Of a DNA stretch of 64,000 nucleotides, positions 1 to 7,331 are shown one piece after another (position 1 is the stretch's first letter; each line of letters starts with the position of its first letter). Below the pieces are notes generated by a model, which was not told the origin of the DNA, ran no database searches, and saw only the letters and a program-made list of their open reading frames with translations. Position numbers and translations under genes: made by a program. The stretch is from Chryseobacterium sp. G0201 (GTDB taxonomy: Bacteria > Bacteroidota > Bacteroidia > Flavobacteriales > Weeksellaceae), in contig NZ_CP033917.1 in assembly GCF_003815655.1 (NCBI RefSeq), positions 186,001 through 250,000 on the forward strand. Reading direction: 5' to 3'.

Positions 1-2
1 AA

Positions 3-440
3 TCTAAAAACGGAAAATCTCTTATTTTCACAGATAACACCGATCCGAAAATTCCGGCTAACCAAAGAAGTAAAGTTATTATTGACGTTTACCCATCCAA
101 CGCGAGTTACCGTAAAAAGGAAAAAGATGCTAACGGAAAAATTCTGACCATAGATAAAGTAAAACCTTGGGGAATAGGCAACGAGCTTCCCGAAGGTATG
201 ACAGAAATTAAATCTATCAGAGTACAGCAGCCCGGAAGAGGTTCTGTTTTTGTGAGAGAAGCTGTTAAAAATTTATTTCAACCGACAATGGATTTCAATA
301 ATGTTGGGGTAACTTCTATCGATAATGATCACATTTTTCTTTATATGATCAATGGTTCAGGCGAAAACCGTTATACCACGCTTTGGACGATCAAAGAAGG
401 AAAAGTTATCAGCCAGATCATCTATAATAATCCGGAATAA
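3..440 (+). CDS. 3' end of an unrecognised protein, cut by the window edge
   Basis: The frame is open from base 3, so the start lies outside the window. About 145 C-terminal residues are visible, ending at TAA 438-440. A start at the internal ATG at 198 would drop in-frame upstream sequence that reads like real protein (for example VIIDVYPSNASYRKKEK). The visible part is a soluble mix of beta-strand-like stretches, with no transmembrane segment or motif I recognise. A promoter and cobalamin riboswitch follow, so this gene is not part of the downstream unit. Function unknown; that it is a real CDS is likely from frame length and composition. Confidence 0.6.
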   Translation, partial: SKNGKSLIFTDNTDPKIPANQRSKVIIDVYPSNASYRKKEKDANGKILTIDKVKPWGIGNELPEGMTEIKSIRVQQPGRGSVFVREAVKNLFQPTMDFNNVGVTSIDNDHIFLYMINGSGENRYTTLWTIKEGKVISQIIYNNPE

Positions 441-472
441 TTCGTTTATCTTTCATATAATCCTTATTTTTG
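440..472 (+). promoter_or_regulatory. Bacteroidota-type promoter for the riboswitch transcript
   Basis: The -7 box TATTTTTG at 465-472 fits TAnnTTTG exactly. The region about 20 bases upstream (TTCGTTTA, 441-448) is only a loose -33 match. It sits about 50 bases before the riboswitch core, so transcription would run through the aptamer. Confidence 0.55.
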
Positions 473-519
473 CACCGAAAAGTTATTTTGCTGTTGGCTT
501 CTAGCCGATACATTTAGCT

Positions 520-682
520 TTTTAGAAACTGGTTCTGCTTAACTGCAGATTAAAAGGGAATCGTGTGAAAATCACGAACTGTCGCGCAACTGTAAGTAAC
601 GAAAGTCTTTATCAAGAATCCACTGTGCGAGGCATGGGAAGGAGATAAAGATGTTACGAGTCAGGAGACCTGCCTATTTCTT
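520..682 (+). ncRNA. Cobalamin (B12) riboswitch
   Basis: The sequence carries the hallmarks of the cobalamin aptamer in order: AAAGGGAATCGTGTGAAAAT then CACGAACTGTCGCGCAACTG (553-592); a B12-box-like CCACTG at 620-625; GGGAAGG at 636-642; and the closing GAGTCAGGAGACCTGCC at 658-674. This is the class II-like order found across bacteria. A possible expression platform follows: a CAGGAA/TTCCTG hairpin (730-735 with 744-749) and a U-rich run. The only gene downstream is the acyl-CoA thioesterase at 804, not the usual btuB, B12 synthesis gene or metE. Repression by B12 is the usual behaviour of this class and is inferred here. Confidence 0.93.
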
Positions 683-729
683 TAAGACAAAAACTTTCGC
701 GATCTGAAGTTTATTGATCAATGGTTTTT

Positions 730-765
730 CAGGAATTTCTGTGTTCCTGTTATTTTCTGTTTGTT
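730..765 (+). terminator. Possible expression-platform hairpin of the riboswitch
   Basis: A six-base-pair stem, CAGGAA (730-735) with TTCCTG (744-749), has an eight-base loop and is followed by the U-rich TTATTTTCTGTTTGTTTC. It lies between aptamer and start codon, where a conditional terminator would sit. The stem is short, so this is tentative. Confidence 0.35.
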
Positions 766-803
766 TCAATATTCTTTCTTTTCGCTTTAATTAATAATGA
801 AAT

Positions 804-1187
804 ATGACTACAGAAGAAAGAATTCAAGCATCCGAAACCAGCATCTTTAAAGCGGTTTTTCCTAACACAACCAATCATTACGACACCCTTTTTGGTGGTA
901 CAGCGATGCAATTGATGGATGAAGTGGCATTTATCACCGCTACCCGATTTGCCAGAAAAAGAGTGGTAACGGTAAGCAGTGACAAGATCGATTTTAAAAG
1001 ACCAATTCCTGCAGGAACTATTGTGGAACTAATTGGAAAAGTTTCCCATGTTGGAAAAACAAGTATGAAAGTGAATGTAGAGATCTACACGGAGCAAATG
1101 TATTCTTACGAAAGAGAAAGAGCGATTGTGGGTGATTTTACTTTTGTGGCGATTGATGAATTTAAAAAGCCAATTCAGATATTATAA
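804..1187 (+). CDS. Acyl-CoA thioesterase, hotdog fold (YciA/BFIT-like)
   Basis: A 127-residue single hotdog domain of the acyl-CoA hydrolase group. The family signature is clear: N24-HYDTLFGG, then MDEVAFITATRFA with the expected catalytic Asp at about D39, then VTVSSDKIDFKRPIPAG (about 55-71). Family members hydrolyse short to medium acyl-CoAs to free acid and CoA in the cytoplasm. ATG 804 is the first start that includes the conserved N-terminus. The gene is alone behind a cobalamin riboswitch and is followed by a strong terminator at 1195. Substrate is not readable from sequence. The riboswitch suggests a CoA ester that builds up when a B12 enzyme such as methylmalonyl-CoA mutase is idle (inference). 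Confidence 0.9.
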   Translation: MTTEERIQASETSIFKAVFPNTTNHYDTLFGGTAMQLMDEVAFITATRFARKRVVTVSSDKIDFKRPIPAGTIVELIGKVSHVGKTSMKVNVEIYTEQMYSYERERAIVGDFTFVAIDEFKKPIQIL

Positions 1188-1194
1188 ATATTTA

Positions 1195-1232
1195 GGGTTT
1201 CGGCGGCCTTTGGCCGCCGAAACCTATTTTTA
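1195..1232 (+). terminator. Strong GC-rich palindromic terminator
   Basis: A 13-base-pair perfect stem, GGTTTCGGCGGCC (1196-1208) with its complement at 1212-1224, a TTT loop and a T-rich tail. It ends the riboswitch-thioesterase transcript. The same TTTCGGCGGC core recurs in the larger palindrome at 53862-53910. Confidence 0.8.
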
Positions 1233-1357
1233 CTTTTTATTTTATCACAAGGATAAACAAAGTTTCCTTATGGTTTGTATTCATATTATGGTAAACAAAG
1301 CCGCTTCGCTTAACAAGGTAATACTATAAACTTCATTTACATTATAAAAAGAAAAAA

Positions 1358-1948
1358 TTATCTCACAACCTTCTCAGTTTCCAAATTCTTGATCATCAAA
1401 AACTGGAAAGCCTCTCCCATTTCATCAGAAGCTCTGCTGATGGCATTTTCAAGCATATTTCTTACTTGATTTTCGGTTACTCCGGCTTCTGTCCAGCTTT
1501 TTCCTGATGTGTGCGAATTTAAGATGAAAGGCATAATTCTGTCAATCGCACAGGCAAAAATAGCATCAGGAGTTTGTTCTTCTTCAAATTCAAGCCAAAG
1601 ATTAAAGAATTCAGTGCGTAATGGTTCATCCAAAATTCCGAAAATATTTTGAGCGGACTGTTTTTCTCTTTCAAATTTCCCAACCATTGCTGCTTCGTCA
1701 AATAAGAAAGTATCTCCTGCTTCAATTTCCACCAAATCATGTATAGAAAGCATTCTGATTACTCTTAACAAATCAATATCCGCTCTGTTTTTCGCATATG
1801 GAAAAAGGATTTGAGCTAAAATAATAATCTGCCATGAATGCTCAGCCGTATTTTCTCTTCTCGAATCATCGGCGTTATAATTTCTTCTCTGTACATTTTT
1901 TAAAGCATCAACGGCTAAAATAAAATCAATCTCCTTCTGTATCTTCAT
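1358..1948 (-). CDS. HD-domain phosphohydrolase (YfbR/HDDC2-like)
   Basis: A 196-residue HD-superfamily protein. The metal-binding residues are visible: ENTAEHSW (H37), IHDLVEIEAGD (H70, D71, with D79 nearby) and a later CAIDRIMP (about 145-152) carrying the fourth ligand Asp. This is the arrangement of the 5'-deoxynucleotidase YfbR/HDDC2 branch, which dephosphorylates (deoxy)nucleoside monophosphates in the cytoplasm. Length agrees with the branch. It starts two bases after the stop of the secreted-protein gene upstream on the same strand, so the two are probably co-transcribed. The exact nucleotide substrate is not determinable. Confidence 0.82.
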   Translation of the reverse strand: MKIQKEIDFILAVDALKNVQRRNYNADDSRRENTAEHSWQIIILAQILFPYAKNRADIDLLRVIRMLSIHDLVEIEAGDTFLFDEAAMVGKFEREKQSAQNIFGILDEPLRTEFFNLWLEFEEEQTPDAIFACAIDRIMPFILNSHTSGKSWTEAGVTENQVRNMLENAISRASDEMGEAFQFLMIKNLETEKVVR

Positions 1949-1950
1949 TT

Positions 1951-2640
1951 TTAATCTTTATAATATTCACTTATTGGATAGTCTTTAATATTGGCTGTCC
2001 ATTTATCATCTTCGAGTTCTCTTTTTGTCACCTTTACCCTTTCGTCACCGCCTGTTGCATCCTCTTCCAATTCATACACTTTTAGCAAACCTTTTTTTGG
2101 AACAACAGTATATTCTGTCGTAAGATGCCAGCAACAACCAGATTTTGCATAAGTAATTAAACGTTTGCGTTCAGAATCTGTCTGAAACATTCCCAGATTT
2201 TCATATGCCAGATTTGTCAGTTCTTCACTTATTACAAACTGTTTTTTAGTGGAATTAAAAACGTAAACCTCATATGACGGACCTCCATAACTACTTTCAT
2301 TTCCATTTCTTATCGCTAAATCTTCAGTTCCGTCAAAATTAAAATCATCAAAAATCAATGGACTTTGTTCATCATATAACTGAATAATATTGGCTGTCGG
2401 TTTCTGATCTTCTTTTAAGTAAAAATTCAGATCCTCAGAAGTGAAAGTCTGAAATTTTTTGGAAGTTTTTTTATCTATCAGATCAATGACAGCTTTTCCT
2501 CTGCATTCATCTTTATCGCAGTTTTCAACATTAATTTTAACGTCATAATTTTTGGATGCATCTTTTAATTCAAAATGATTTTGCCCAAAAGCAGCAACAG
2601 CAAAAAGTGTAAACGGTAATAAAAATCTAGAATTCATCAT
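1951..2640 (-). CDS. Secreted XAC2610-like protein with an EF-hand-like DFNFDG loop
   Basis: About 229 residues from ATG 2640 (or the adjacent ATG 2637). An upstream ATG at 2673 would add residues in front of an otherwise clean signal peptide (MNSRFLLPFTLFAVAAFGQ), so I reject it. The middle has FDDFNFDGTEDLAIRNG then SYGGPSYEVYVFN, the pattern of XAC2610-related proteins, where the DxNxDGxxD loop probably binds calcium. A CC pair occurs near residue 180. Role unknown; exported to periplasm or surface. It is divergent from the P450 gene and lies directly before the HD protein gene. Confidence 0.7.
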   Translation of the reverse strand: MMNSRFLLPFTLFAVAAFGQNHFELKDASKNYDVKINVENCDKDECRGKAVIDLIDKKTSKKFQTFTSEDLNFYLKEDQKPTANIIQLYDEQSPLIFDDFNFDGTEDLAIRNGNESSYGGPSYEVYVFNSTKKQFVISEELTNLAYENLGMFQTDSERKRLITYAKSGCCWHLTTEYTVVPKKGLLKVYELEEDATGGDERVKVTKRELEDDKWTANIKDYPISEYYKD

Positions 2641-2759
2641 ACATGTATTTAAAATTTTTAGTTGAATTGTCAACCAAATACTATTGCAAAAATAAGGGTT
2701 TTGATCGTAAAGCTTATTTATCTGAGAGATTAATTGTATTTTTAGTAGAAATATTTAAG

Positions 2760-4100
2760 ATGAATCCAAAATTTAATTATCCGACAGAAATTAAGGGAAA
2801 CAGAAAGTTATATTCTTTATTAAAAGGACTTAACCATCCATTAGAGGTCATCAGTGGAAACCATCAATCTGTAGGTGATAGTTATTATATCAAAGCAAGT
2901 TTTACCGATAAAAACTTCATCTTTTCTCAGGATAAAGAGTTTGTTGAATATATTTTAAAACAGAATCATAAAAATTATCATAAATCTGAGATCCAATCTG
3001 TTACTTTGGGGAAATATTTAGGAAAAGGTTTATTAACAAACAACGGAAAAGATTGGTTGAAGCAAAGAAGACTGATCCAGCCGGGTTTCAGTAAGGCAAA
3101 AATTGCCAATCTTGTTTCCATTATGGAAGAAGAAATCGATAAATCTCTTGAATCATTCAAAAGCGAATCGGAGGTAGATCTGTACGATTTTTTTCATTCG
3201 CTGGCCTTCAATATTGTTGCTAAAACCCTTTTCAGTTCTGATGTTGACGAAAATACGGTGAATGAATTAAGTAAAATCATCACAGAAGTTCAGGAAGTTT
3301 CTACCAAAGAAGTTCGTTTACCTTTTTACACGCAAATCTTAAATATTTTCGGTGTTATTGATAAAAACATTGAAAAAAGTAAGAGATCAAAAGCGATCAT
3401 CCAAAGCATTTTAGATAAAAGAAGAACTTCAAAAGAGGAAAAGAACGATTTGCTAGATATGCTTATTCAAACACGATATGAAGATACGCAACTCCCAATG
3501 TCGGACGAACAATTGGTTGATGAAATGCTCATTCTTTTTATTGCCGGACATGAAACGACTGCCAACGCTTTAAGTTTTATCTTTTTTGAAATCAGTCAAA
3601 ACCCAAAAGCTGAGGAAAAATTAAAAAAGGAAATAGAAAATGAAGAAGAAATGGTTTTTACTTCAGAAAATTTAATGAAGAAATCATTTACAGTCAATAT
3701 TATCAAAGAAGCGATGCGTCTGCATTCTCCCGCTTGGGCGATTGATCGTGAAGCTTTAGAAGATGACAGTTTTAAAGAATATTCGTGGCCAAAAGGCACT
3801 TTGATCATCCTTTATATCAGCGGACTTCACAGAAATCCAAAATATTGGGAACATCCGGATTCATTTATTCCTGAACGTTTTGAGGATGAAAATTCTAAAA
3901 ATTTCGCCTACTATCCTTTCGGAGCCGGGCCTCGACTTTGCATCGGTGAGCATTTTGCCATGATGGAAATGGCTCTCATCATCCGTAAATTCTACAAAAG
4001 ATTCACTTTTATATCATATCAGAAAAAATTAGAGAAAAAAGCTCTTGTTACGCTAAGACCCATCAGCTTAAAAGGTAAAATTATCAATAATTTGGCTTAA
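2760..4100 (+). CDS. Cytochrome P450
   Basis: 446 residues from ATG 2760; the frame is open further upstream but the extension lacks P450 character. The core motifs are present: I-helix AGHETT (about 261-266), ExxR in KEAMRLHSPAW (E317-R320), and the heme loop FGAGPRLCIG with proximal Cys394. This is a soluble bacterial class enzyme that uses O2 and electrons from a separate redox partner. No ferredoxin or reductase gene is nearby, so the partner must be elsewhere. Substrate unknown; fatty acids or terpenoids are plausible from family breadth only. It stands alone, followed by an AT-rich gap and the PadR promoter. Confidence 0.92.
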   Translation: MNPKFNYPTEIKGNRKLYSLLKGLNHPLEVISGNHQSVGDSYYIKASFTDKNFIFSQDKEFVEYILKQNHKNYHKSEIQSVTLGKYLGKGLLTNNGKDWLKQRRLIQPGFSKAKIANLVSIMEEEIDKSLESFKSESEVDLYDFFHSLAFNIVAKTLFSSDVDENTVNELSKIITEVQEVSTKEVRLPFYTQILNIFGVIDKNIEKSKRSKAIIQSILDKRRTSKEEKNDLLDMLIQTRYEDTQLPMSDEQLVDEMLILFIAGHETTANALSFIFFEISQNPKAEEKLKKEIENEEEMVFTSENLMKKSFTVNIIKEAMRLHSPAWAIDREALEDDSFKEYSWPKGTLIILYISGLHRNPKYWEHPDSFIPERFEDENSKNFAYYPFGAGPRLCIGEHFAMMEMALIIRKFYKRFTFISYQKKLEKKALVTLRPISLKGKIINNLA

Positions 4101-4200
4101 TTTTTCCAAACCATTCAATTCTTAAAATTCATCATTAAAAATAATTAAACTGGTTTTCAATTAGTTATATTATTTATTTATATTTTTCCACTACTTTGTA

Positions 4201-4232
4201 TTGCATATTACCATTTTAATTACATATCTTTG
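4201..4232 (+). promoter_or_regulatory. Promoter of the padR-pspC operon
   Basis: TTG at 4201-4203, a 21-base spacer and an exact -7 box TATCTTTG at 4225-4232, matching the Bacteroidota housekeeping consensus. The start codon of the PadR gene is about 80 bases downstream. The long leader could hold a PadR operator, although I see no convincing palindrome in it. Confidence 0.65.
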
Positions 4233-4312
4233 TAATGTAAAATCGGAATAAGTTCAACTAGCTAGGAATTTTATTCTGATTGGATATAACTAATTAACAA
4301 AACTTATTAAAG

Positions 4313-4642
4313 ATGAATACCGAAAATACCAAAGCGCAAATGCGAAAAGGAATTCTGGAATTCTGTATTTTAAGTCTCATCAATCTTCGTGAAATGTATG
4401 TTTCCGACCTAATAGATGAACTGAAAAAAGGAAAGCTGGATGTAGTAGAAGGAACCCTCTACCCTCTTTTAACAAGACTGAAAAACGGAGAGTTTCTCTC
4501 TTACAGATGGGAAGAATCTACAGGAGGGCCACCCAGAAAATATTACCAAATAACAGAAAAAGGCAAATTGTTTTTGGACGAACTTCAAAATACCTGGAAA
4601 GAATTAACAGATTCTGTAAACCAAATCACTCAAAAAATTTAA
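4313..4642 (+). CDS. PadR-family transcriptional regulator
   Basis: 109 residues, typical for the short PadR class (winged helix plus one C-terminal dimerisation helix). Visible markers are KGILEFCILSLI, the recognition part VVEGTLYPLLTRLKNGEFLSYRWEES and the wing GGPPRKYYQITEKG. PadR proteins are cytoplasmic repressors, often of membrane or stress genes. It is followed after 10 bases by the PspC-domain membrane protein, and this pairing is common in Bacteroidota. It probably controls its own operon and so the envelope-stress protein beside it; no ligand domain is present. Confidence 0.92.
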   Translation: MNTENTKAQMRKGILEFCILSLINLREMYVSDLIDELKKGKLDVVEGTLYPLLTRLKNGEFLSYRWEESTGGPPRKYYQITEKGKLFLDELQNTWKELTDSVNQITQKI

Positions 4643-4652
4643 AAACAAAGCT

Positions 4653-6371
4653 ATGAACAAGACACTCTCAATAGGACTCGCAGGTTTCTCTTTTACAATA
4701 GAAGAACACGCATATATAAAGCTTAGCGATTATCTTAATGCACTGAGAAGCTCTTTGGATGCTTCAGAAGCGGACGAGGTAATGCATGACATAGAAATAA
4801 GAATGGTTGAAATTTTCAGAGATTCTTTAGGAAAACGTGAAGTGGTAAATGATACTGATGTAGAAAGAGTAATCGCTCAGATCGGTACTCCTGAAAAGAT
4901 TGAAGAGCAGGAAGAAGCTTATTATTCTGAAAAAAACACTAAAAAAACATACACTTCAGGTACGGAATACACAGACAAAAAACAACTGTTCCGTGATCCT
5001 GAAAGACAAAAAATAGCAGGTGTTTGCGCAGGTTTAGCTCATTATGTTGGAATGGATATTACGGCGATGAGAGCAATCTGGCTAGGAATTTTCATCCTTG
5101 GGATCTTTACAGCAGCAATTTCTTCTTCATTAGTGGTATTACTTTACATCATTCTTTGGATCGTTTTACCAACTGCAGAAACTGCAGCAGATTTCCTGAA
5201 AATGAAGGGAAAGCCTATGAACTTCGACAATCTTAAGAATGAATCTAATAAATTAGTACAATTCGCTAATGAATCTACTCAGAGGGTCGGAGAAATCTAT
5301 ATCGAAAGCAAGCCTTACATCAACAATGCCGGAAGCGGTATCTGGAATGTAATAAGATATATTTTAGGAGGAATCTTCGCTTTAATGGCTTTTGGTTGCC
5401 TTATCGGTTCATTTGTAGGTTTCGGATTTATGGGAAACAGTGATTTCCCTCCAATCAGTCAAATGAATTACTATTTCGATAACGACGGAATGAAATATGT
5501 GATCATGGCAATGATCGTTCTGGGAAGCTTAATTCCTGCAATGATATTCGCATTGTTAAGTATTAAATTAATTTCTCCAAAAACGAAATTAAGAAATACA
5601 GGATGGGTTTTAGGAGCATTATTCCTTGGATTGATCGCTATTTCTACTTACTTCGGAATCAGCATGGCTAAGAAAGAAATGTTCTTAAAAGGTCACAAAG
5701 AAGATACAGAAGAGGTTTCTATCAATACAACTTCAGACAGTATTTATGTAGACTTTAAACAAATAACGATCCCTCAGAACTTTACAGGCTATGATGATGA
5801 TCTTTATTCTGACAAAGTATCTGTATATGAAAAAGACTGGATTCATGTAGACGTAACAAGAAAAGCTGACATTAAAACTCCTTATTTAATCATTAAAAAA
5901 GAAGCTAAAGGATATAATCTTCCATTGAATGTAAGCGTTCCTGTAGAAATTGTTAACAATAAAGTTATCCTTCCAAACTACATCAAGTTCCCTTATGAAC
6001 ACAGATTCAGAGATTACAATATTGATTATGAATTGGTAGTTCCTCAAAATACAATCGTAATCCCTGTAAAGAAAGACGGAATTAACTTCGACGGAGATTT
6101 GAACGGAGACGGAATGAACGACAAAGATCAAGATAATGACGACGAAAATGGAAACATCAGAATCGAAAAAAATAAGATCTCTGTAAACGGTTCTACCATC
6201 GAATACAGCTCTGACGATAAAGACAGCGTGATCATTAACGGAAAAAAAGTTCCTGCAAACCAAGCTGACAAAGTAATTGATTCAATGAAAACAAACATCA
6301 AAAAGATGAAAGGTGATGTTGACATCAAAGTAAACGACGGAAAAAACGAAATTTCTATCAAAACCAAATAA
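4653..6371 (+). CDS. PspC-domain membrane protein with N-terminal HAAS-like helical domain
   Basis: 572 residues. Residues 1-90 (EADEVMHDIEIRMVEIFRD then VIAQIGTPEKIEEQEE) look like the HAAS domain that often accompanies PadR regulators. The PspC domain follows at about 108-175 (LFRDPERQKIAGVCAGLAHYVGMD plus two membrane spans), then about three more spans to residue 340. A long C-terminal non-membrane region follows. It contains an acidic DxDGDLNGDGMNDKDQDND stretch (about 475-495) resembling a thrombospondin type 3/dockerin calcium loop, and a lysine-rich end. Role inferred: sensing or buffering envelope stress under PadR control. Confidence 0.85.
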   Translation: MNKTLSIGLAGFSFTIEEHAYIKLSDYLNALRSSLDASEADEVMHDIEIRMVEIFRDSLGKREVVNDTDVERVIAQIGTPEKIEEQEEAYYSEKNTKKTYTSGTEYTDKKQLFRDPERQKIAGVCAGLAHYVGMDITAMRAIWLGIFILGIFTAAISSSLVVLLYIILWIVLPTAETAADFLKMKGKPMNFDNLKNESNKLVQFANESTQRVGEIYIESKPYINNAGSGIWNVIRYILGGIFALMAFGCLIGSFVGFGFMGNSDFPPISQMNYYFDNDGMKYVIMAMIVLGSLIPAMIFALLSIKLISPKTKLRNTGWVLGALFLGLIAISTYFGISMAKKEMFLKGHKEDTEEVSINTTSDSIYVDFKQITIPQNFTGYDDDLYSDKVSVYEKDWIHVDVTRKADIKTPYLIIKKEAKGYNLPLNVSVPVEIVNNKVILPNYIKFPYEHRFRDYNIDYELVVPQNTIVIPVKKDGINFDGDLNGDGMNDKDQDNDDENGNIRIEKNKISVNGSTIEYSSDDKDSVIINGKKVPANQADKVIDSMKTNIKKMKGDVDIKVNDGKNEISIKTK

Positions 6372-6534
6372 TAAACTGCAGAGAGTGGCTTGAAGGTGTG
6401 AATGGAAAGCAACAGTTTGAAATTCACACTCTTCTTCTCTCAAAAACAACAAAAAAATTAAATTTAAACTCTGCATATCAAGAAATTATCTTATCTTCGT
6501 AAACAATTAATAACCCAAATCAAAACACTTCATA

Positions 6535-6597
6535 ATGGTACAAGTAGCACTAGAAATAGTAATGAAAATCGTAGATTTAATCAGCGGTTTGTTTTAA
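6535..6597 (+). CDS. Putative 20-residue hydrophobic peptide
   Basis: ATG 6535 to TAA 6597 encodes MVQVALEIVMKIVDLISGLF. Nearly the whole peptide is one hydrophobic helix with E7, K11 and D14 spaced so as to make it amphipathic, as in phenol-soluble modulins or small membrane peptides. It occupies a 300-base gap between the PspC and PlsC-like genes, has a weak -7-like TATCTTCG at 6493-6500, and ends before a clean hairpin terminator at 6625. No homologue is recognised. Expression is unproven, and chance cannot be excluded for so short an ORF. Confidence 0.4.
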   Translation: MVQVALEIVMKIVDLISGLF

Positions 6598-6622
6598 GAG
6601 CGATAATATTTCAATATATTTG
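6588..6622 (+). promoter_or_regulatory. Promoter of the PlsC-like acyltransferase gene
   Basis: TTTG at 6588-6591, a 23-base spacer and an exact TATATTTG -7 box at 6615-6622. The predicted start (near 6629) falls inside the 5' arm of the following terminator hairpin. A transcript starting here would therefore not form the full stem, while read-through from upstream would. Confidence 0.5.
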
Positions 6623-6624
6623 TA

Positions 6625-6654
6625 AAGTATAACCATTTGGTTGTACTTTTTTTG
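6625..6654 (+). terminator. Intrinsic terminator
   Basis: A ten-base-pair stem, AAGTATAACC (6625-6634) with GGTTGTACTT (6639-6648, one G-U pair), a four-base loop and an unbroken T run. It would end the transcript of the 20-residue peptide ORF (or of pspC). Confidence 0.75.
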
Positions 6655-6671
6655 TTTTTAATTCAAAGTAT

Positions 6672-7265
6672 ATGAAAAAACTGATCGGCAAATTAATGTT
6701 AAAAATGTTGGGCTGGAAAGTCGTGCTACAAGGCGATGTAAACAGTCTCAACAGATGTATTCTCGTTGTAGCACCACACACCCACAACATGGAATATTTA
6801 TTAGGAAATCTTGCCTATTGGTCTTTGGACAAACCTATAAAAATAATCATTAAAGATGCCCACACAAAAGCTTGGTACGGAAGCGTAGTAAGAGGTTTGG
6901 GAGGGATTGGTATCGACAGAAGCCAGAAAAATGATTTGGTAAAATTTGTTGCAGATCAGTTTGCAAAAGAAGATTTCAGCCTTGTGATTACTCCGGAAGG
7001 CACCAGAAGCTGGGTTCCGAAATGGAGAAAAGGTTTCTATCACATGGCTTTGGCCGCAAAAGTTCCTATCGTACTTGCTGCAGGGGATTTTAAAAGAAAT
7101 ATTGTCTACCTTGGTTATACAATTCCTTATGAAAGAATAGCTTCTGCTTCTTTTTCTGAAATTATGGAAGAAATACAGGATTATTACATCAAAAATGATA
7201 TCGTACCAAAAATTCCGGAAAACTGGAATCCTAATATTATGGGAACTGATGAAGTTAGGAGTTAG
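6672..7265 (+). CDS. PlsC-like 1-acyl-glycerol-3-phosphate acyltransferase family protein
   Basis: 197 residues with glycerolipid acyltransferase blocks: VVAPHTHNMEYLLGN (block I, about 35-49), GGIGIDRSQ (block II, about 77-85) and VITPEGTRS (block III, about 104-112). Such enzymes move an acyl group to a lyso-lipid at the inner membrane. In block I the usual HX4D reads HTHNME, so the catalytic acid appears to be Glu; many Flavobacteriia-type members keep Asp. No membrane span is obvious. It is followed by the menaquinone genes after a 66-base gap. Acceptor unknown. Confidence 0.8.
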   Translation: MKKLIGKLMLKMLGWKVVLQGDVNSLNRCILVVAPHTHNMEYLLGNLAYWSLDKPIKIIIKDAHTKAWYGSVVRGLGGIGIDRSQKNDLVKFVADQFAKEDFSLVITPEGTRSWVPKWRKGFYHMALAAKVPIVLAAGDFKRNIVYLGYTIPYERIASASFSEIMEEIQDYYIKNDIVPKIPENWNPNIMGTDEVRS

Positions 7266-7331
7266 GAGTAAAATTACTTATACTTACTCATTGAGTATCA
7301 TTTATCAATCATCACTTATTATTTATAAAAA

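Noticed and set aside
1126..1329. Frame overlapping the thioesterase 3' end
   Set aside because: It runs out of frame through the thioesterase and its hairpin terminator and has no coding features.
5886..6427. Long minus-strand reading frames inside the PspC gene
   Set aside because: They are antisense to a gene with strong family identity, lack motifs and have skewed composition typical of shadow frames.
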